Shown here piece by piece: positions 26,339 through 36,395 of a DNA stretch of 64,000 bases; position 1 is the first letter of the stretch, and each line of letters opens with the position of its first letter. The position numbers and the translations under genes are program-made. The notes under the pieces were generated by a model. That model had not been told where the DNA came from and made no database searches. It saw nothing but the letters and a program-made list of their open reading frames with translations. The DNA lies in NCBI RefSeq assembly GCF_028682175.1, contig NZ_JANHKS010000016.1, positions 51,668 to 115,667 on the forward strand, given 5' to 3'. The stretch comes from Pseudomonas putida (GTDB taxonomy: Bacteria; Pseudomonadota; Gammaproteobacteria; Pseudomonadales; Pseudomonadaceae).

Positions 26339-27625
26339 TCAGAAAACGTTGATCGGGTAGTCGATGAAGATGCGGGTTTCGTTACCCTGGCGGTTGTACT
26401 GGTCGGCGTTGTTGGACACGCGCAGGATGGAGTTGCGCAGGCGCACCGACAGGTCTTTGGCCGGGCCGCTCTGTACCACGTAGGTCAGCTGGCTGAACCA
26501 CTCGCGCTCTTCACCACGGCCACGGTCGCTGCCGTCGTCGATGTTGTCGCCGCGTACGTAGGCGATCTTGTAGCTCAGGCCCGGGGTGACGACGCTGGAC
26601 AGGTTTACGCCGTAACCCAGCTGCCAGGAGCGCTCGTCCTTGCCGTTGAAGTCGGACCAGTAGGAGTTGGCCAGGTAGATGGTGTTGCCGCCATCGCTGT
26701 AGCCGCCGTTGCTGCGATAGCCGCCGTAGTTGTAGCCGGTTTCGCCAGTGCTGCGCTGGTGCGCGATGGTGAACGAGTGGATGCCGGTGGCCCAGGTAGC
26801 GGCCAGGCTCCAGATCTTGTTGTCGCGTGCGTCGTCGGCAGCGATGTCCTTGTCCATCTTGGTCTTGTAGCCGTTGAAGTCCAGGGTCAGGGACTGATCC
26901 TGTGGCAAGGCGAAGACGTAGTTCAGGTTCAGGTACTGCTTCTTGAGCGTGTCTTCGTCGTCGGACGCATAGAACGCGCCGCTGAAGGCGTCGGTGAACT
27001 TGTAGCTGGCACCATAGACGTTGATGCTCTTCAGGTCGCCACTGTCGCGGCCCTCGGCGCTCTTGCGGGTCTGGGCGGTGAAGCGGCCGGCGACCAGGGT
27101 CAGGTCCTTGATCTCTTTGGAAGTGATCAGGGTACCGGTGTAGCTCTCAGGCAGCAGGCGAACGTTGTCGTAACTGAGCACCGGCAGCTCCGGCATCATG
27201 TCGCCGTATTTCAGCTCGGTGTTGGAGATGCGGAACTTGACCGCGCCGCCGAAGCGCGACAGGTCATCGGCAGGGTTGCCGCTGCTGTCCTGCTTGAAGA
27301 AGTCGATGCCACCGGCGCCGCTCTTGCCCTTGCCGCCGTCCAGACGCACAGCGTACAGGCCGAATGCATCGACACCCACACCTACGGTGCCCTGGGTGAA
27401 ACCGGACGAATAGTTGGCCATGAATGCCTGGCCCCACTCGGCGCGGTCGGCGTTGTCTACGCCCGGGCCGCCGTGGTTCTTGTAGTCACGGTTGATGTAG
27501 GCGTTACGCAGGTTGACCTTCAGGCTGCTGTCTTCGACAAAGCCCTTGGAGTCCGCTTGCCCGTCTGCCATCGCGTGGGTGGCAGCCAGAATGCCCAGGG
27601 TGAGCAGGCCGATACGCTGTTTCAT
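26339..27625 (-). CDS. OprD family outer-membrane porin
   Basis: A 428-residue substrate-specific porin. The signal peptide is MKQRIGLLTLGILAATHAMA, followed by the OprD-typical GFVEDSSLKVNLRNAYINRD. About eighteen alternating beta strands follow, and the protein ends in IDYPINVF with the terminal phenylalanine needed for outer-membrane insertion. OprD/OpdK-type porins take up small acids or amino acids. No linked catabolic gene shows the substrate. A terminator follows. Confidence 0.93.
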   Translation of the reverse strand: MKQRIGLLTLGILAATHAMADGQADSKGFVEDSSLKVNLRNAYINRDYKNHGGPGVDNADRAEWGQAFMANYSSGFTQGTVGVGVDAFGLYAVRLDGGKGKSGAGGIDFFKQDSSGNPADDLSRFGGAVKFRISNTELKYGDMMPELPVLSYDNVRLLPESYTGTLITSKEIKDLTLVAGRFTAQTRKSAEGRDSGDLKSINVYGASYKFTDAFSGAFYASDDEDTLKKQYLNLNYVFALPQDQSLTLDFNGYKTKMDKDIAADDARDNKIWSLAATWATGIHSFTIAHQRSTGETGYNYGGYRSNGGYSDGGNTIYLANSYWSDFNGKDERSWQLGYGVNLSSVVTPGLSYKIAYVRGDNIDDGSDRGRGEEREWFSQLTYVVQSGPAKDLSVRLRNSILRVSNNADQYNRQGNETRIFIDYPINVF

Positions 27626-27877
27626 CTTGTTGTCCTTGTGTGCAGATTAATCGCGCGCTGTGGCAATACCCGGACAGGTAATCGCGTCTCTCGAGACCGA
27701 TGACAGTCCCGAAAGCCCGCACGAAATCATCGCAGTGGACTACTGATGCACGTACATGGCGCTTGGCCACAGGCGGTGGAGGCGCGAATGCTATCCGCGG
27801 CATAGAAGGGTGTCAATTTGATGAAACCCAAACTGATAAACGGGTTCGCCTCTTCGTCATCCGAAGAGGCGTGTCCA

Positions 27878-28087
27878 TCAGCTGTCGAGAATACCTACCA
27901 GCGCGTCGATTTCCGCGTCGTTCATCAACCCGTAGGGGTAACGCTGGATCAGCATAGTCCGGTATTCCTGCGCCTGACTCTGCGTTTTTGGAGCCTGGGT
28001 TATCCGTAACCAGTCCGCCATCATCTGCCGTGCTTCACTGCTCGCAGACAAACCTCGAGTCACTGATGACTCATGACCTGCGTTCAT
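27878..28087 (-). CDS. small hypothetical protein
   Basis: A 69-residue polar, mostly helical protein (RGLSASSEARQMMADWLRIT, ending MNDAEIDALVGILDS). I do not recognise a family. AGAGG lies about eight bases before the ATG, which supports translation. It stands alone between the porin and agmatine deiminase genes. No membrane or signal segment is visible. Confidence 0.55.
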   Translation of the reverse strand: MNAGHESSVTRGLSASSEARQMMADWLRITQAPKTQSQAQEYRTMLIQRYPYGLMNDAEIDALVGILDS

Positions 28088-28212
28088 AGGGATAACCTCT
28101 TGTGTCTTGAGCCGCGAAATCTACGGTACTTTTGTTACAGACGAACGAATCAGGTAACCGTTTAAGTAACCTTCGGACACTTTTGTGTGGGTAAACGAGA
28201 AAACGCCACCCA

Positions 28213-28239
28213 CAAAAAAGCCCGTCGTTCGACAGGCTT
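28213..28239 (-). terminator. intrinsic terminator of aguA
   Basis: On the minus strand AAGCCTGTCG / CGACGGGCTT with a short loop is followed by TTTTTTGTG, 26 bases past the aguA stop. Confidence 0.85.
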
Positions 28240-28264
28240 CGTTGCGAGCAAGAAGTGAACCAAC

Positions 28265-29371
28265 TCAGGGGCGATGAGGCGCCGGCTGTTGCTGGGTCAG
28301 GCAGTGGATATTGCCGCCACCGAGCAGCAACTCACGGCCCGGCACCATGACCACTTCGTGTTCCGGGAACAGGCGCTGCAGGATCTGGCGCGCGGTTTCG
28401 TCCAGCGGGTCGTCGAAGCTCGGGGCGATGATGCCGCCGTTGACGATCAGGAAGTTCACATAGGAGCCGGCCAGACGCACCGACGGGTCGCGTTCCTGGC
28501 TGCCGTGCACCTGATCGACGCCAGCACACTCTTCCTCGGTGGCGAACAGCGGCCCCGGGATCGGCATCTTGTGCACGATGAACGGGCGCCCCTTGGCGTC
28601 CCGTGCGTTTTCCAGCACGGCCATGGCCGCCTGGCAGCGCGGGTAGTTGGGGTCTTGCGGATCGTCGGTCCAGGCCAGCAGGACTTCGCCCGGACGCACA
28701 TAGCAGCAGAAGTTATCCACATGGCCATCGGTTTCGTCGTTGAACAGGCCATCCGGCAGCCAGATGACGGTGTCCACCGACAGGTGATCGCGCAGAACCG
28801 CTTCGATCTCTTCGCGGGACAGGTGCGGGTTGCGGTTGCGGTTGAGCAGGCACTCTTCGGTGGTGATCAGGGTGCCTTCGCCATCGACATGGATCGAGCC
28901 GCCTTCCAGCACGAAGCCTTCGGTGACGTAACGCGGGCAGCGTTCGATTTCCAGCACCTTGCTGGCCAGCGCCGAGTCCAGGTTCCATGGCGAATACAGG
29001 CCACCGTTGAAACCGCCCCAGGCGTTGAAATCCCAATCCACGCCACGCACTTCGCCCTGGTCGTTGATGACGAAGGTCGGGCCGGTGTCACGCACCCAGG
29101 CGTCGTCGTTGCTGATTTCGACCACACGAATGTTCGGCACGTCCAGGCGGGCGCGAGCGTTGTCGTATTGCGCAGCGGAGACGGCCACGGTCACAGGCTC
29201 GAAACGGGCAATGGCCTTGGCCACCGCGACGTGAGCGGACTGCACCGGCTTGCCGCCCAGGCGCCAGTTGTCCGGACGCTCAGGCCAGACCATCCAGGTC
29301 TGGGTCTGCGGTGCCCATTCGGCGGGCATGTAGAAACCATCGGCGCGCGGGGTGCTGTTGAGTGTGGTCAT
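28265..29371 (-). CDS. aguA: agmatine deiminase
   Basis: A 368-residue cytosolic hydrolase that converts agmatine to N-carbamoylputrescine and ammonia in the arginine-to-putrescine route. Guanidine-group-modifying-enzyme features are seen: [20 protein letters not shown] at the start, [27 protein letters not shown] with the catalytic histidine and, at the end, [13 protein letters not shown] with the nucleophilic cysteine. N-carbamoylputrescine amidohydrolase (aguB) is not adjacent. The large aminotransferase fusion follows upstream on the same strand, and may act on a related amine. Confidence 0.96.
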   Translation of the reverse strand: MTTLNSTPRADGFYMPAEWAPQTQTWMVWPERPDNWRLGGKPVQSAHVAVAKAIARFEPVTVAVSAAQYDNARARLDVPNIRVVEISNDDAWVRDTGPTFVINDQGEVRGVDWDFNAWGGFNGGLYSPWNLDSALASKVLEIERCPRYVTEGFVLEGGSIHVDGEGTLITTEECLLNRNRNPHLSREEIEAVLRDHLSVDTVIWLPDGLFNDETDGHVDNFCCYVRPGEVLLAWTDDPQDPNYPRCQAAMAVLENARDAKGRPFIVHKMPIPGPLFATEEECAGVDQVHGSQERDPSVRLAGSYVNFLIVNGGIIAPSFDDPLDETARQILQRLFPEHEVVMVPGRELLLGGGNIHCLTQQQPAPHRP

Positions 29372-29570
29372 GTTTCAGGACTCCAGTTCGTCAGGGCCTG
29401 CGCTATGAACCAGCACGCCCGCTTCAGTTTGATCGCCAATCACCATAGCAGACACGCCATGACAATCTGGACGCCTTTATAGCCGATAAAAATCGGTTAC
29501 AAAAGCCTGGCTTTACGGATGCCGCAAATAATCCCGACCAGAAACCGATATAAATCGATATTAAATACCC

Positions 29571-29640
29571 CCGTAGCAGCACGGCTTGCCGGCGGGAGCG
29601 ATCTCAAGTACGCCCCCGCCGGCAAGCCGTGCTGCTACGG
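29571..29640. repeat. REP pair, family A
   Basis: Inverted copies starting CCGTAGCAGCACGG and ending CCGTGCTGCTACGG, with a short spacer, between aguA and the aminotransferase fusion. Confidence 0.88.
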
Positions 29641-29655
29641 GCGAGAAAACCCGGG

Positions 29656-32574
29656 TTATCCCTCAAGCTCGCTCAGCACTTTCGAAACGTTATCGACGAA
29701 GAAATCCACACTGCGTCGGGTGGTGACCATCGGTGGCTTGATCTTGAGGATGTTCAGGTAATCCCCGGTGGGCTGCATGAAAATGCCCAGCTCGCGCAGA
29801 CGGTCGCACAGGTAGGCGGTTTCTTCGGTGGCAGGCTCCAGGGTCTGGCGATTGCGCACCAGTTCCAGCCCCAGATAGAAGCCCGAGCCATGGGCCGCGC
29901 CCACCAGTGGGTGTTTATCGATCAGCGCGAGCAGCCGCTCTTTGAAATGGCCGCCAACCAATTGGGCGTTTTCCCACAGTTTCTCTTCCTCCATGACGTC
30001 CAGCACCGCCATGCCGATCCTGCAACTCACGGGGCTGCCGCCTGACGAGGAGAAGAAATAGCCCTCTGCCTCCAGCGCCTCGGCGATCTCGCGGCGGGTA
30101 ATCACTGCGCCCAGCGGATGGCCGTTGCCCATGCCCTTGGCCATGGTAATGATGTCCGGTACCACGCCCTGCTCTTCGAAGCCCCAGAAGTAATACCCCA
30201 GGCGGCCATAACCGACCTGCACCTCGTCGGCGATGCACACCCCGCCCTGGTCCCGGACCTTCTGGTAGACCTGCTGCAAGTAGCCAGGCGGCAGGGAGAT
30301 GCCGCCAGCGTTGCCATACACCGGTTCGCAGATGAAACCGGCCAGTTGCCGACCTTGCTCGGCCAGGCGCGCCAGATGGGCATCGACGCTTTGCAGGTAG
30401 AACGGCGTGCTGTCCGCGCCCCTCGCCTCACCCCGATACGTATTCGGCGCGACCACCGGATGCACCCAGTCAGGCCGGGTGCTGAGGGCTTGCGGGTTAT
30501 CGGCGATGGAGGTCGAGATGGCGTCGGTGGCCACCGACCAGCCGTGATACGCCTCCAGCACACTCAGGACATCGCGCCCGCCGCTGTAGGCCCAGGCCAG
30601 GCGAATCGCCAGATCATTCGCCTCGGTGCCGCTGTTGACCAGAAACACCCGGTCCATGCCCTCAGGTGCGAGCTTGAGCAGGCGCTCGGAAAACTCGGCA
30701 ATGGCCGCGTAGTGAAAGCGCGAGTTGGTGTTGAGCAGCGACCATTGTCTGGCCGCCACCTGCACCATGCGCGGGTGACCATGGCCGAGCACGGCCACGT
30801 TGTTGAGCATGTCCAGATAGGACCGGCCCTGCATGTCGATCAGATGATTGCGCCAGCCACGTTCGATCTGCGGTGGCGCCTGGTAATAGTGCTTCTGCGA
30901 ACGGGCGAAGCTGGCATCGCGGCGCGCCAGCAAGTCGGCAGCGTTTTCAGCGCCGGGGGCGTCGCAATCGAACCCCAGCAGCGCCTTGGGCGACGGGCAC
31001 AAGGCCTGCCATGCCGCTGCCCGGGAAGGCGTGGTGAACAACGGCGGGCTGACGTCCGGTTCGCTGCACAGCTGCACGATCAGCGAGCCGCCGCCCTGCC
31101 CGATCACATCGCCAGCGGCAAACTGCACGCCTGAATCGAAGTCCGAACGCACGCCCCACAGGCGCAGGTTCATGTCGCTGCCGACCAGCACCAGCGCTCC
31201 ATCGGCGGTATGCCGCAAGGCCCCGTGAAAAGGTGCGTGCACTGCAATGCCATAGGGAATGACCAGTTCGACATGCAGGGCGAAAGTGTCCGGTTCGCGG
31301 GCGCTGTCAGGCAACGTCCGGGACAACCGGTATTCACCGTAGCGGCTGGCCGCCAGCCCGTGGGCCCGGGCGGCGTCCTTGAGCAGTTGCTCGTCGATCC
31401 CGCTCTGCTCCCAGTTGCCCGCCTCGAAATGCTCGCTGAGCACGCCCAGGTCCACAGAGGTAAAGGCCTGGCCATTCAAACCGGGCAGCAGCGGCGCGAA
31501 GGAATGCTCCTCGCCAGCAGTGTCCAGTTGGCCCACTGCATTGAAGATCGCCGCCTCCATCAGCGCCATCGGCACGGAGGTCGCGACGTCGAAGATGTTC
31601 CACTCGCTGGCCAGGTTCGCCTGGATATAGGCATTGTCCGGCTCGATGCTGGCCTGCTGCTCGCTGCTGAGCACCAGCACCGCCGAGCGCGCGACGATCA
31701 GCGGCCACAGGGCCTGCAACTCCTGGGGCTGCAACGGGTTGATCGCGTGATAGGCCCGGATCGCCGACAGGATATAGAGCGGATCGCCCTGGGCATGGTG
31801 CAGCAGCGCGGCGCAGGTCACCGACAGATCGGCGATGCGCCAGGTGCTGACCAGATCGCCAAAATCGATCAGGCCCTGCAATTGCCACATATGATGGGCA
31901 TCACGTTCCCAGACCACGTTGTATTCGGTGATGTCCATGTGGATCGCCTGTATCGGCAACCCCGCAACCAGCGGCACCAGACGGGCATGGGCCTGTTCAG
32001 CGGCCTGGGCGATGCAGGCTCGCTTGTCGGCGTCCTCGATGACCGGCAGCAGGTGCCTGACCAGCGCGCTGGCGTGGCGCGGGTCCCACTGCAGGATGCG
32101 CTCGAGCCCGGGATGCCGGAAGTCGGTCAGCGCGACATCGACCCGCGCGCACAACTGCGCCAGCCCCGCCACCACTGGCTGGCTCAGATGCTCGACGTGA
32201 GCCAGCGACTGCCCTTCGATGAACTCCAGCAGGCGCACATGCACCGCGTGGCCTTCCACCTCGATCGACAGCAGGTCCTGGCCGTTGAGGGCGGTGATCA
32301 CCTGCGGTACGCGAATGCCCGGCACATCGGCCAGATGGAGCAGGGCCGCATGTTGCGCAGCCAGCTCGGTGGTCGAGTAATCGCCATGGCAGATCTTCAA
32401 TACGAAGCGCCGGCCTTCACCGCCATCAACCCGAAAGTTGCGATCCTGATGGCTGCCCAGCTCCCTGAGCGCGCCCGTCAGCCCGTAATGCGTCGAGAGC
32501 AATCGGGCTGCCTGATCGGTGCTGATGTCCGGGCAAGGCAGGCTGGATCGACGAATCAGAGTGGCGAGCGGCAT
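29656..32574 (-). CDS. three-domain fusion: APH-type kinase, M23-like domain, class III aminotransferase
   Basis: A 972-residue cytosolic protein. Residues 1-340 are an aminoglycoside-phosphotransferase-like kinase with HMDITEYNVVW (HxDxxxxN) and LIDFGDLVSTWRIAD. Residues about 430-580 resemble the M23-like lobe of this fusion family (GIAVHAPFHGALRHTADGAL). Residues 580-972 are a PLP class III aminotransferase or phospho-lyase with LVNSGTEANDLAIRLAW, CIADEVQVGYGRLG and the lysine in TMAKGMGNGHPLGAV (Lys813). The start at 32574 gives the kinase N-terminus; an upstream frame is not supported. The plan suggests phosphorylation followed by beta-elimination or transamination of an amino alcohol or amine. 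The substrate is unknown. Confidence 0.88.
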   Translation of the reverse strand: MPLATLIRRSSLPCPDISTDQAARLLSTHYGLTGALRELGSHQDRNFRVDGGEGRRFVLKICHGDYSTTELAAQHAALLHLADVPGIRVPQVITALNGQDLLSIEVEGHAVHVRLLEFIEGQSLAHVEHLSQPVVAGLAQLCARVDVALTDFRHPGLERILQWDPRHASALVRHLLPVIEDADKRACIAQAAEQAHARLVPLVAGLPIQAIHMDITEYNVVWERDAHHMWQLQGLIDFGDLVSTWRIADLSVTCAALLHHAQGDPLYILSAIRAYHAINPLQPQELQALWPLIVARSAVLVLSSEQQASIEPDNAYIQANLASEWNIFDVATSVPMALMEAAIFNAVGQLDTAGEEHSFAPLLPGLNGQAFTSVDLGVLSEHFEAGNWEQSGIDEQLLKDAARAHGLAASRYGEYRLSRTLPDSAREPDTFALHVELVIPYGIAVHAPFHGALRHTADGALVLVGSDMNLRLWGVRSDFDSGVQFAAGDVIGQGGGSLIVQLCSEPDVSPPLFTTPSRAAAWQALCPSPKALLGFDCDAPGAENAADLLARRDASFARSQKHYYQAPPQIERGWRNHLIDMQGRSYLDMLNNVAVLGHGHPRMVQVAARQWSLLNTNSRFHYAAIAEFSERLLKLAPEGMDRVFLVNSGTEANDLAIRLAWAYSGGRDVLSVLEAYHGWSVATDAISTSIADNPQALSTRPDWVHPVVAPNTYRGEARGADSTPFYLQSVDAHLARLAEQGRQLAGFICEPVYGNAGGISLPPGYLQQVYQKVRDQGGVCIADEVQVGYGRLGYYFWGFEEQGVVPDIITMAKGMGNGHPLGAVITRREIAEALEAEGYFFSSSGGSPVSCRIGMAVLDVMEEEKLWENAQLVGGHFKERLLALIDKHPLVGAAHGSGFYLGLELVRNRQTLEPATEETAYLCDRLRELGIFMQPTGDYLNILKIKPPMVTTRRSVDFFVDNVSKVLSELEG

Positions 32575-32853
32575 GGCAGGGATCCGTTGGGCAGGAAGGG
32601 ATGAGCAATATCGCCAGTAGACGTGTATATAGGCAAGCCCGGCCGAACGGTCATAAAGAAAATCCCGAAACGATCGATAGATAGCGCATCCGTTACACTG
32701 ATGAAACACTTGCGGCGGTTTTATGACGCTTACAGCGCTCGGCAATCAATTAATTTCATGGCCTGCGGGCCGATTGTGCCTTGCGCGCGTCACCGCAGCA
32801 CCACAAGCTATGCTTCGTTATCTTGACGTCCATCCAGGGAAGAAGGTTTGGCT

Positions 32854-33933
32854 ATGCGAATACTTGTCACCGGTGGCGCCGGTTTTATCGGTTCGGCGCT
32901 GATCCGCCATTTGATCAACAACACCGACCATGAAGTACTGAATCTCGACAAACTGACGTACGCAGGCAACCTCGAATCGCTGCAAAGTATCGTCACTAAT
33001 ACACGTTACGAGTTCGTGCAGTTGGACATCGTCGACCAGTCCGCCGTGAGCGCCGTTCTGGAGCGCTTCAAGCCGGACGCGATCATGCACCTGGCGGCTG
33101 AATCCCACGTAGACCGTTCCATCGACGGTCCGTCGGCGTTCATCCAGACCAACATCGTCGGCACCTACAGCCTGCTGGAAGCCACCCGTGCCTATTGGCA
33201 GGGCCTTGGGGATGCCGAGCGCGCGGCTTTCCGTTTCCACCACATCTCCACCGATGAGGTGTACGGCGACCTGCACGGCGTGGACGACCTGTTCACCGAA
33301 ACCACGCCCTATGCGCCCAGCTCGCCCTACTCGGCCAGCAAGGCGGCTTCGGACCATCTGGTTCGCGCCTGGCAGCGCACTTACGGCCTGCCGGTGGTGG
33401 TCACCAACTGCTCGAACAACTACGGGCCGTTCCACTTCCCGGAAAAACTCATTCCGCTGGTGATCCTCAACGCCCTGGCCGGCAAACCGCTGCCGGTGTA
33501 TGGCAACGGGTTGCAAGTGCGTGACTGGCTGTTCGTCGAGGACCATGCGCGTGCATTGTTCAAGGTCGTGACCGAAGGCAAGGTCGGCGAAACCTACAAC
33601 ATTGGCGGGCACAACGAGCAGAAGAACATCGACGTGGTGCGCGGCATCTGCGCCCTGCTCGAAGAGCTCGCCCCGGAACAGCGCAAGGGTGTGGCCAACT
33701 ACGCCGACCTGATTACCTACGTCACCGACCGCCCCGGCCACGACATGCGTTACGCCATCGACGCCAGCAAGATCGAGCGCGAGCTTGGCTGGACCCCCGA
33801 AGAAACCTTCGAGTCGGGCCTGCGCAAGACCGTGCAGTGGTACCTGGACAATCTGGAATGGTGCCGCAACGTTCAGGACGGCAGCTATCAGGGCGAACGC
33901 CTCGGCACTCACGTAAAGGATCTGATCGCATGA
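32854..33933 (+). CDS. rmlB: dTDP-glucose 4,6-dehydratase
   Basis: A 359-residue short-chain dehydrogenase-type enzyme, second step of dTDP-L-rhamnose synthesis. NAD-binding [14 protein letters not shown] is at the N-terminus, [13 protein letters not shown] carries the catalytic acid pair and [15 protein letters not shown] is the YxxxK motif. The ATG at 32854 fits the family start. It overlaps rmlA by four bases. The four rml genes are tightly linked and feed rhamnose into LPS or rhamnolipids. Confidence 0.97.
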   Translation: MRILVTGGAGFIGSALIRHLINNTDHEVLNLDKLTYAGNLESLQSIVTNTRYEFVQLDIVDQSAVSAVLERFKPDAIMHLAAESHVDRSIDGPSAFIQTNIVGTYSLLEATRAYWQGLGDAERAAFRFHHISTDEVYGDLHGVDDLFTETTPYAPSSPYSASKAASDHLVRAWQRTYGLPVVVTNCSNNYGPFHFPEKLIPLVILNALAGKPLPVYGNGLQVRDWLFVEDHARALFKVVTEGKVGETYNIGGHNEQKNIDVVRGICALLEELAPEQRKGVANYADLITYVTDRPGHDMRYAIDASKIERELGWTPEETFESGLRKTVQWYLDNLEWCRNVQDGSYQGERLGTHVKDLIA

Positions 33934-34805
33934 CCAAAGGAATCGTACTGGCCGGTGGCTCCGGCACGCGCCTGCACCCGATCACGCTCGGGGTTTCCAA
34001 GCAGTTGCTGCCGATCTACGACAAACCGATGATCTACTACCCGATCTCGGTCCTGATGCTGGCCGGCATCCAGGAGATCCTCGTCATCTCCACCCCGCAG
34101 GACTTGCCGCAATACCGCGCCCTGCTCGGTGACGGCAGCCAGTTCGGCGTGCATTTCCATTATGCCGAACAGCCCAAGCCAGACGGCTTGGCCCAGGCGT
34201 TCCTGATCGGTGAAGAGTTCATCGGCGACGATTCGGTCTGCCTGATCCTGGGCGACAACATCTTCCACGGCCAGCACTTCAGCGACCAGCTCAAGCGCGC
34301 TGCGGAGCACAAGTCCGGTGCCACGGTGTTCGGCTACTGGGTCAAGGACCCGGAGCGCTTCGGCGTGATCGACTTCGACGAGCAAGGCCATGCGCTGTCC
34401 ATCGAAGAGAAGCCCAAGGCGCCCAAGTCCAGCTACGCGGTGACGGGCCTGTATTTCTACGACAACGACGTGATACAGATCGCCAAGGACGTCAAACCGT
34501 CCCCTCGTGGCGAACTGGAAATCACCGACGTCAACAACGCCTACCTCAAGCGCGGTAATTTGCGCGTCGAGCGCTTTGGCCGTGGTTTCGCCTGGCTCGA
34601 CACCGGCACCCACGACAGCCTGCTCGACGCCTCGCAATACGTGCAAGTGGTCGAGCATCGCCAGGGCCTCAAGGTTGCGTGCCTGGAAGAGATCGCCTAC
34701 CAGAACGGCTGGATCGACCGGGCCCACCTGCTCAAGCGGGCGGATTATTTTGGTAAAACCGGCTACGGCCAGTACCTGTTCAAAATCGCAGGGGAAAGTC
34801 AGTGA
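33930..34805 (+). CDS. rmlA: glucose-1-phosphate thymidylyltransferase
   Basis: A 291-residue nucleotidyltransferase that makes dTDP-glucose, the first step of the rhamnose route. The signature [20 protein letters not shown] is at the N-terminus, followed by [19 protein letters not shown] and [10 protein letters not shown]. The ATG overlaps the rmlB stop (ATGA), and its own stop overlaps rmlC (GTGA). Product inhibition by dTDP-rhamnose is known for the family. Confidence 0.97.
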   Translation: MTKGIVLAGGSGTRLHPITLGVSKQLLPIYDKPMIYYPISVLMLAGIQEILVISTPQDLPQYRALLGDGSQFGVHFHYAEQPKPDGLAQAFLIGEEFIGDDSVCLILGDNIFHGQHFSDQLKRAAEHKSGATVFGYWVKDPERFGVIDFDEQGHALSIEEKPKAPKSSYAVTGLYFYDNDVIQIAKDVKPSPRGELEITDVNNAYLKRGNLRVERFGRGFAWLDTGTHDSLLDASQYVQVVEHRQGLKVACLEEIAYQNGWIDRAHLLKRADYFGKTGYGQYLFKIAGESQ

Positions 34806-35347
34806 ACGTCATCGCGAGTGAGTTGCCAGATGTCCTCATCATCGAACCCAAGGTGTTCGGTGACGAGCGTGGATTCTTCTACGAAAGCTTCAATGCCGCG
34901 GCGTTTGCCGAGGCAACGGGCGTCAGCGCCCATTTCGTGCAAGACAACCATTCGCGCTCGCAAAAAAACGTCCTGCGCGGGCTGCATTATCAGATCGAGC
35001 ACGCGCAGGGCAAGCTGGTCCGGGTGACGGCAGGCAGCGTGCTGGATATCGCGGTCGATATCCGGCGCAGCTCGCCGAACTTCGGCAAGTGGGTCGCCCT
35101 TGAGCTGTCGGCGCAGAACGCCCGGCAGGTGTGGATCCCGCCAGGATTCGCCCACGGCTTCGTGGTCCTGAGCGAGCATGCCGAATTTCTCTACAAGACC
35201 ACCGATTACTACACCCCGTCGGCCGAGCGCTGCATTCGCTGGGACGATCCGGACCTTGCCATCGACTGGCAACTGACTGACGCACCCAAGCTGTCAGCCA
35301 AGGACCAGGTGGGCAAGCGCCTGACCGACGCGGATCTGTTCCCATGA
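34802..35347 (+). CDS. rmlC: dTDP-4-dehydrorhamnose 3,5-epimerase
   Basis: A 181-residue cupin-fold epimerase, third step of the pathway. Conserved segments include [20 protein letters not shown], the catalytic region [18 protein letters not shown], and [16 protein letters not shown]. The start is GTG at 34802, overlapping rmlA by four bases; its stop overlaps rmlD by four bases. Confidence 0.96.
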   Translation: MNVIASELPDVLIIEPKVFGDERGFFYESFNAAAFAEATGVSAHFVQDNHSRSQKNVLRGLHYQIEHAQGKLVRVTAGSVLDIAVDIRRSSPNFGKWVALELSAQNARQVWIPPGFAHGFVVLSEHAEFLYKTTDYYTPSAERCIRWDDPDLAIDWQLTDAPKLSAKDQVGKRLTDADLFP

Positions 35348-36225
35348 GCCATGCCCTGCGAATCCTGATCGTAGGGCAACACGGCCAGGTGTCCCAGGCG
35401 TTGCAACACAGCCTCAAAGACCTGGGCGAACTGATCGTGCCGGGGCGTGAGCGTCTGGACCTGAGCCAGCCCGAATCGATTCGTGCGCTGGTGCGTGACA
35501 TCAAGCCGGACGTCATCATCAACGCAGCGGCGCACACGGCGGTGGATCAGGCCGAGAGCGAGCCTGAACTGGCCTTCGCGATCAACGCCACTTCACCCGG
35601 CGTGCTTGCCGAAGAAGCGGCCGCGTTGGGCATTCCGTTCATTCACTACTCCACCGATTACGTGTTCGATGGCAGCAAGGACGGTGCCTGGACCGAGTCC
35701 GACGTACCCAACCCACTGGGCGTCTACGGCCTCAGCAAGCTGGCGGGCGAACAGGCCGTCGAACAGGCAGGCGGTCAGTACCTGATTCTGCGCACCAGTT
35801 GGGTGTATTCCCTGACCGGGCGCAACTTCCTGCTGACCATGCAACGGTTGCTGCAGGAGCGCGAGAAGCTGACCGTCGTCGCCGACCAGATTGGCGCGCC
35901 GACCTGGGCCGGCACCATCGCCCACAGCACCCGCGAACTGGTCGAGCGCTGGCGCGATGGCAAGCCGGGCGCCTGGGGTGTCTATCACCTGACCAACAGT
36001 GGCGAAACGTCCTGGTTCGGCTTTGCCCAGGCCATCGGCCAGCAACTGGTAAAGGCCGGCAAGCCCTGCGCGACCCTTGAGCCCATTCCTTCCAGCGCCT
36101 ACCCGACCCCGGCGGCGCGCCCGCTCAACTCGCGCCTGGACTGCACCCGGCTGCAACGGGAGTGGGGCGTCAGCCAGCCCGACTGGCATGACGCAATGCT
36201 GGAGTGCTTAGCACACCAGCCGTAG
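35344..36225 (+). CDS. rmlD: dTDP-4-dehydrorhamnose reductase
   Basis: A 293-residue reductase, last step to dTDP-L-rhamnose. The nucleotide-binding start is RILIVGQHGQVSQALQHSL, then YSTDYVFDGSKDGAWTE and the YxxxK motif in YGLSKLAGEQAVEQ. It closes the rmlBACD operon by a four-base overlap. The order B-A-C-D differs from the rmlBDAC order of P. aeruginosa. A REP pair of a third type follows. Confidence 0.95.
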   Translation: MSHALRILIVGQHGQVSQALQHSLKDLGELIVPGRERLDLSQPESIRALVRDIKPDVIINAAAHTAVDQAESEPELAFAINATSPGVLAEEAAALGIPFIHYSTDYVFDGSKDGAWTESDVPNPLGVYGLSKLAGEQAVEQAGGQYLILRTSWVYSLTGRNFLLTMQRLLQEREKLTVVADQIGAPTWAGTIAHSTRELVERWRDGKPGAWGVYHLTNSGETSWFGFAQAIGQQLVKAGKPCATLEPIPSSAYPTPAARPLNSRLDCTRLQREWGVSQPDWHDAMLECLAHQP

Positions 36226-36288
36226 GCATAATGCGAGTGATATCGAGCCTACACCGCGAGTAGTCTATTGCGACCGCTGCGCGCTCGT

Positions 36289-36351
36289 TCGCGGATAAAT
36301 CCGCTCCCACAGGCGAGACACGATTCGCTGTGGGAGCGGATTCATCCGCGA
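36289..36351. repeat. REP pair, family C
   Basis: TCGCGGATAAATCCGCTCCC and its near reverse complement GGGAGCGGATTCATCCGCGA form a pair with a 15-base spacer. It is the only copy of this type seen in the window. Confidence 0.85.
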
Positions 36352-36395
36352 GACATCAGTGCAGGCACCACATACACCAGCAGTGTACGCATACA

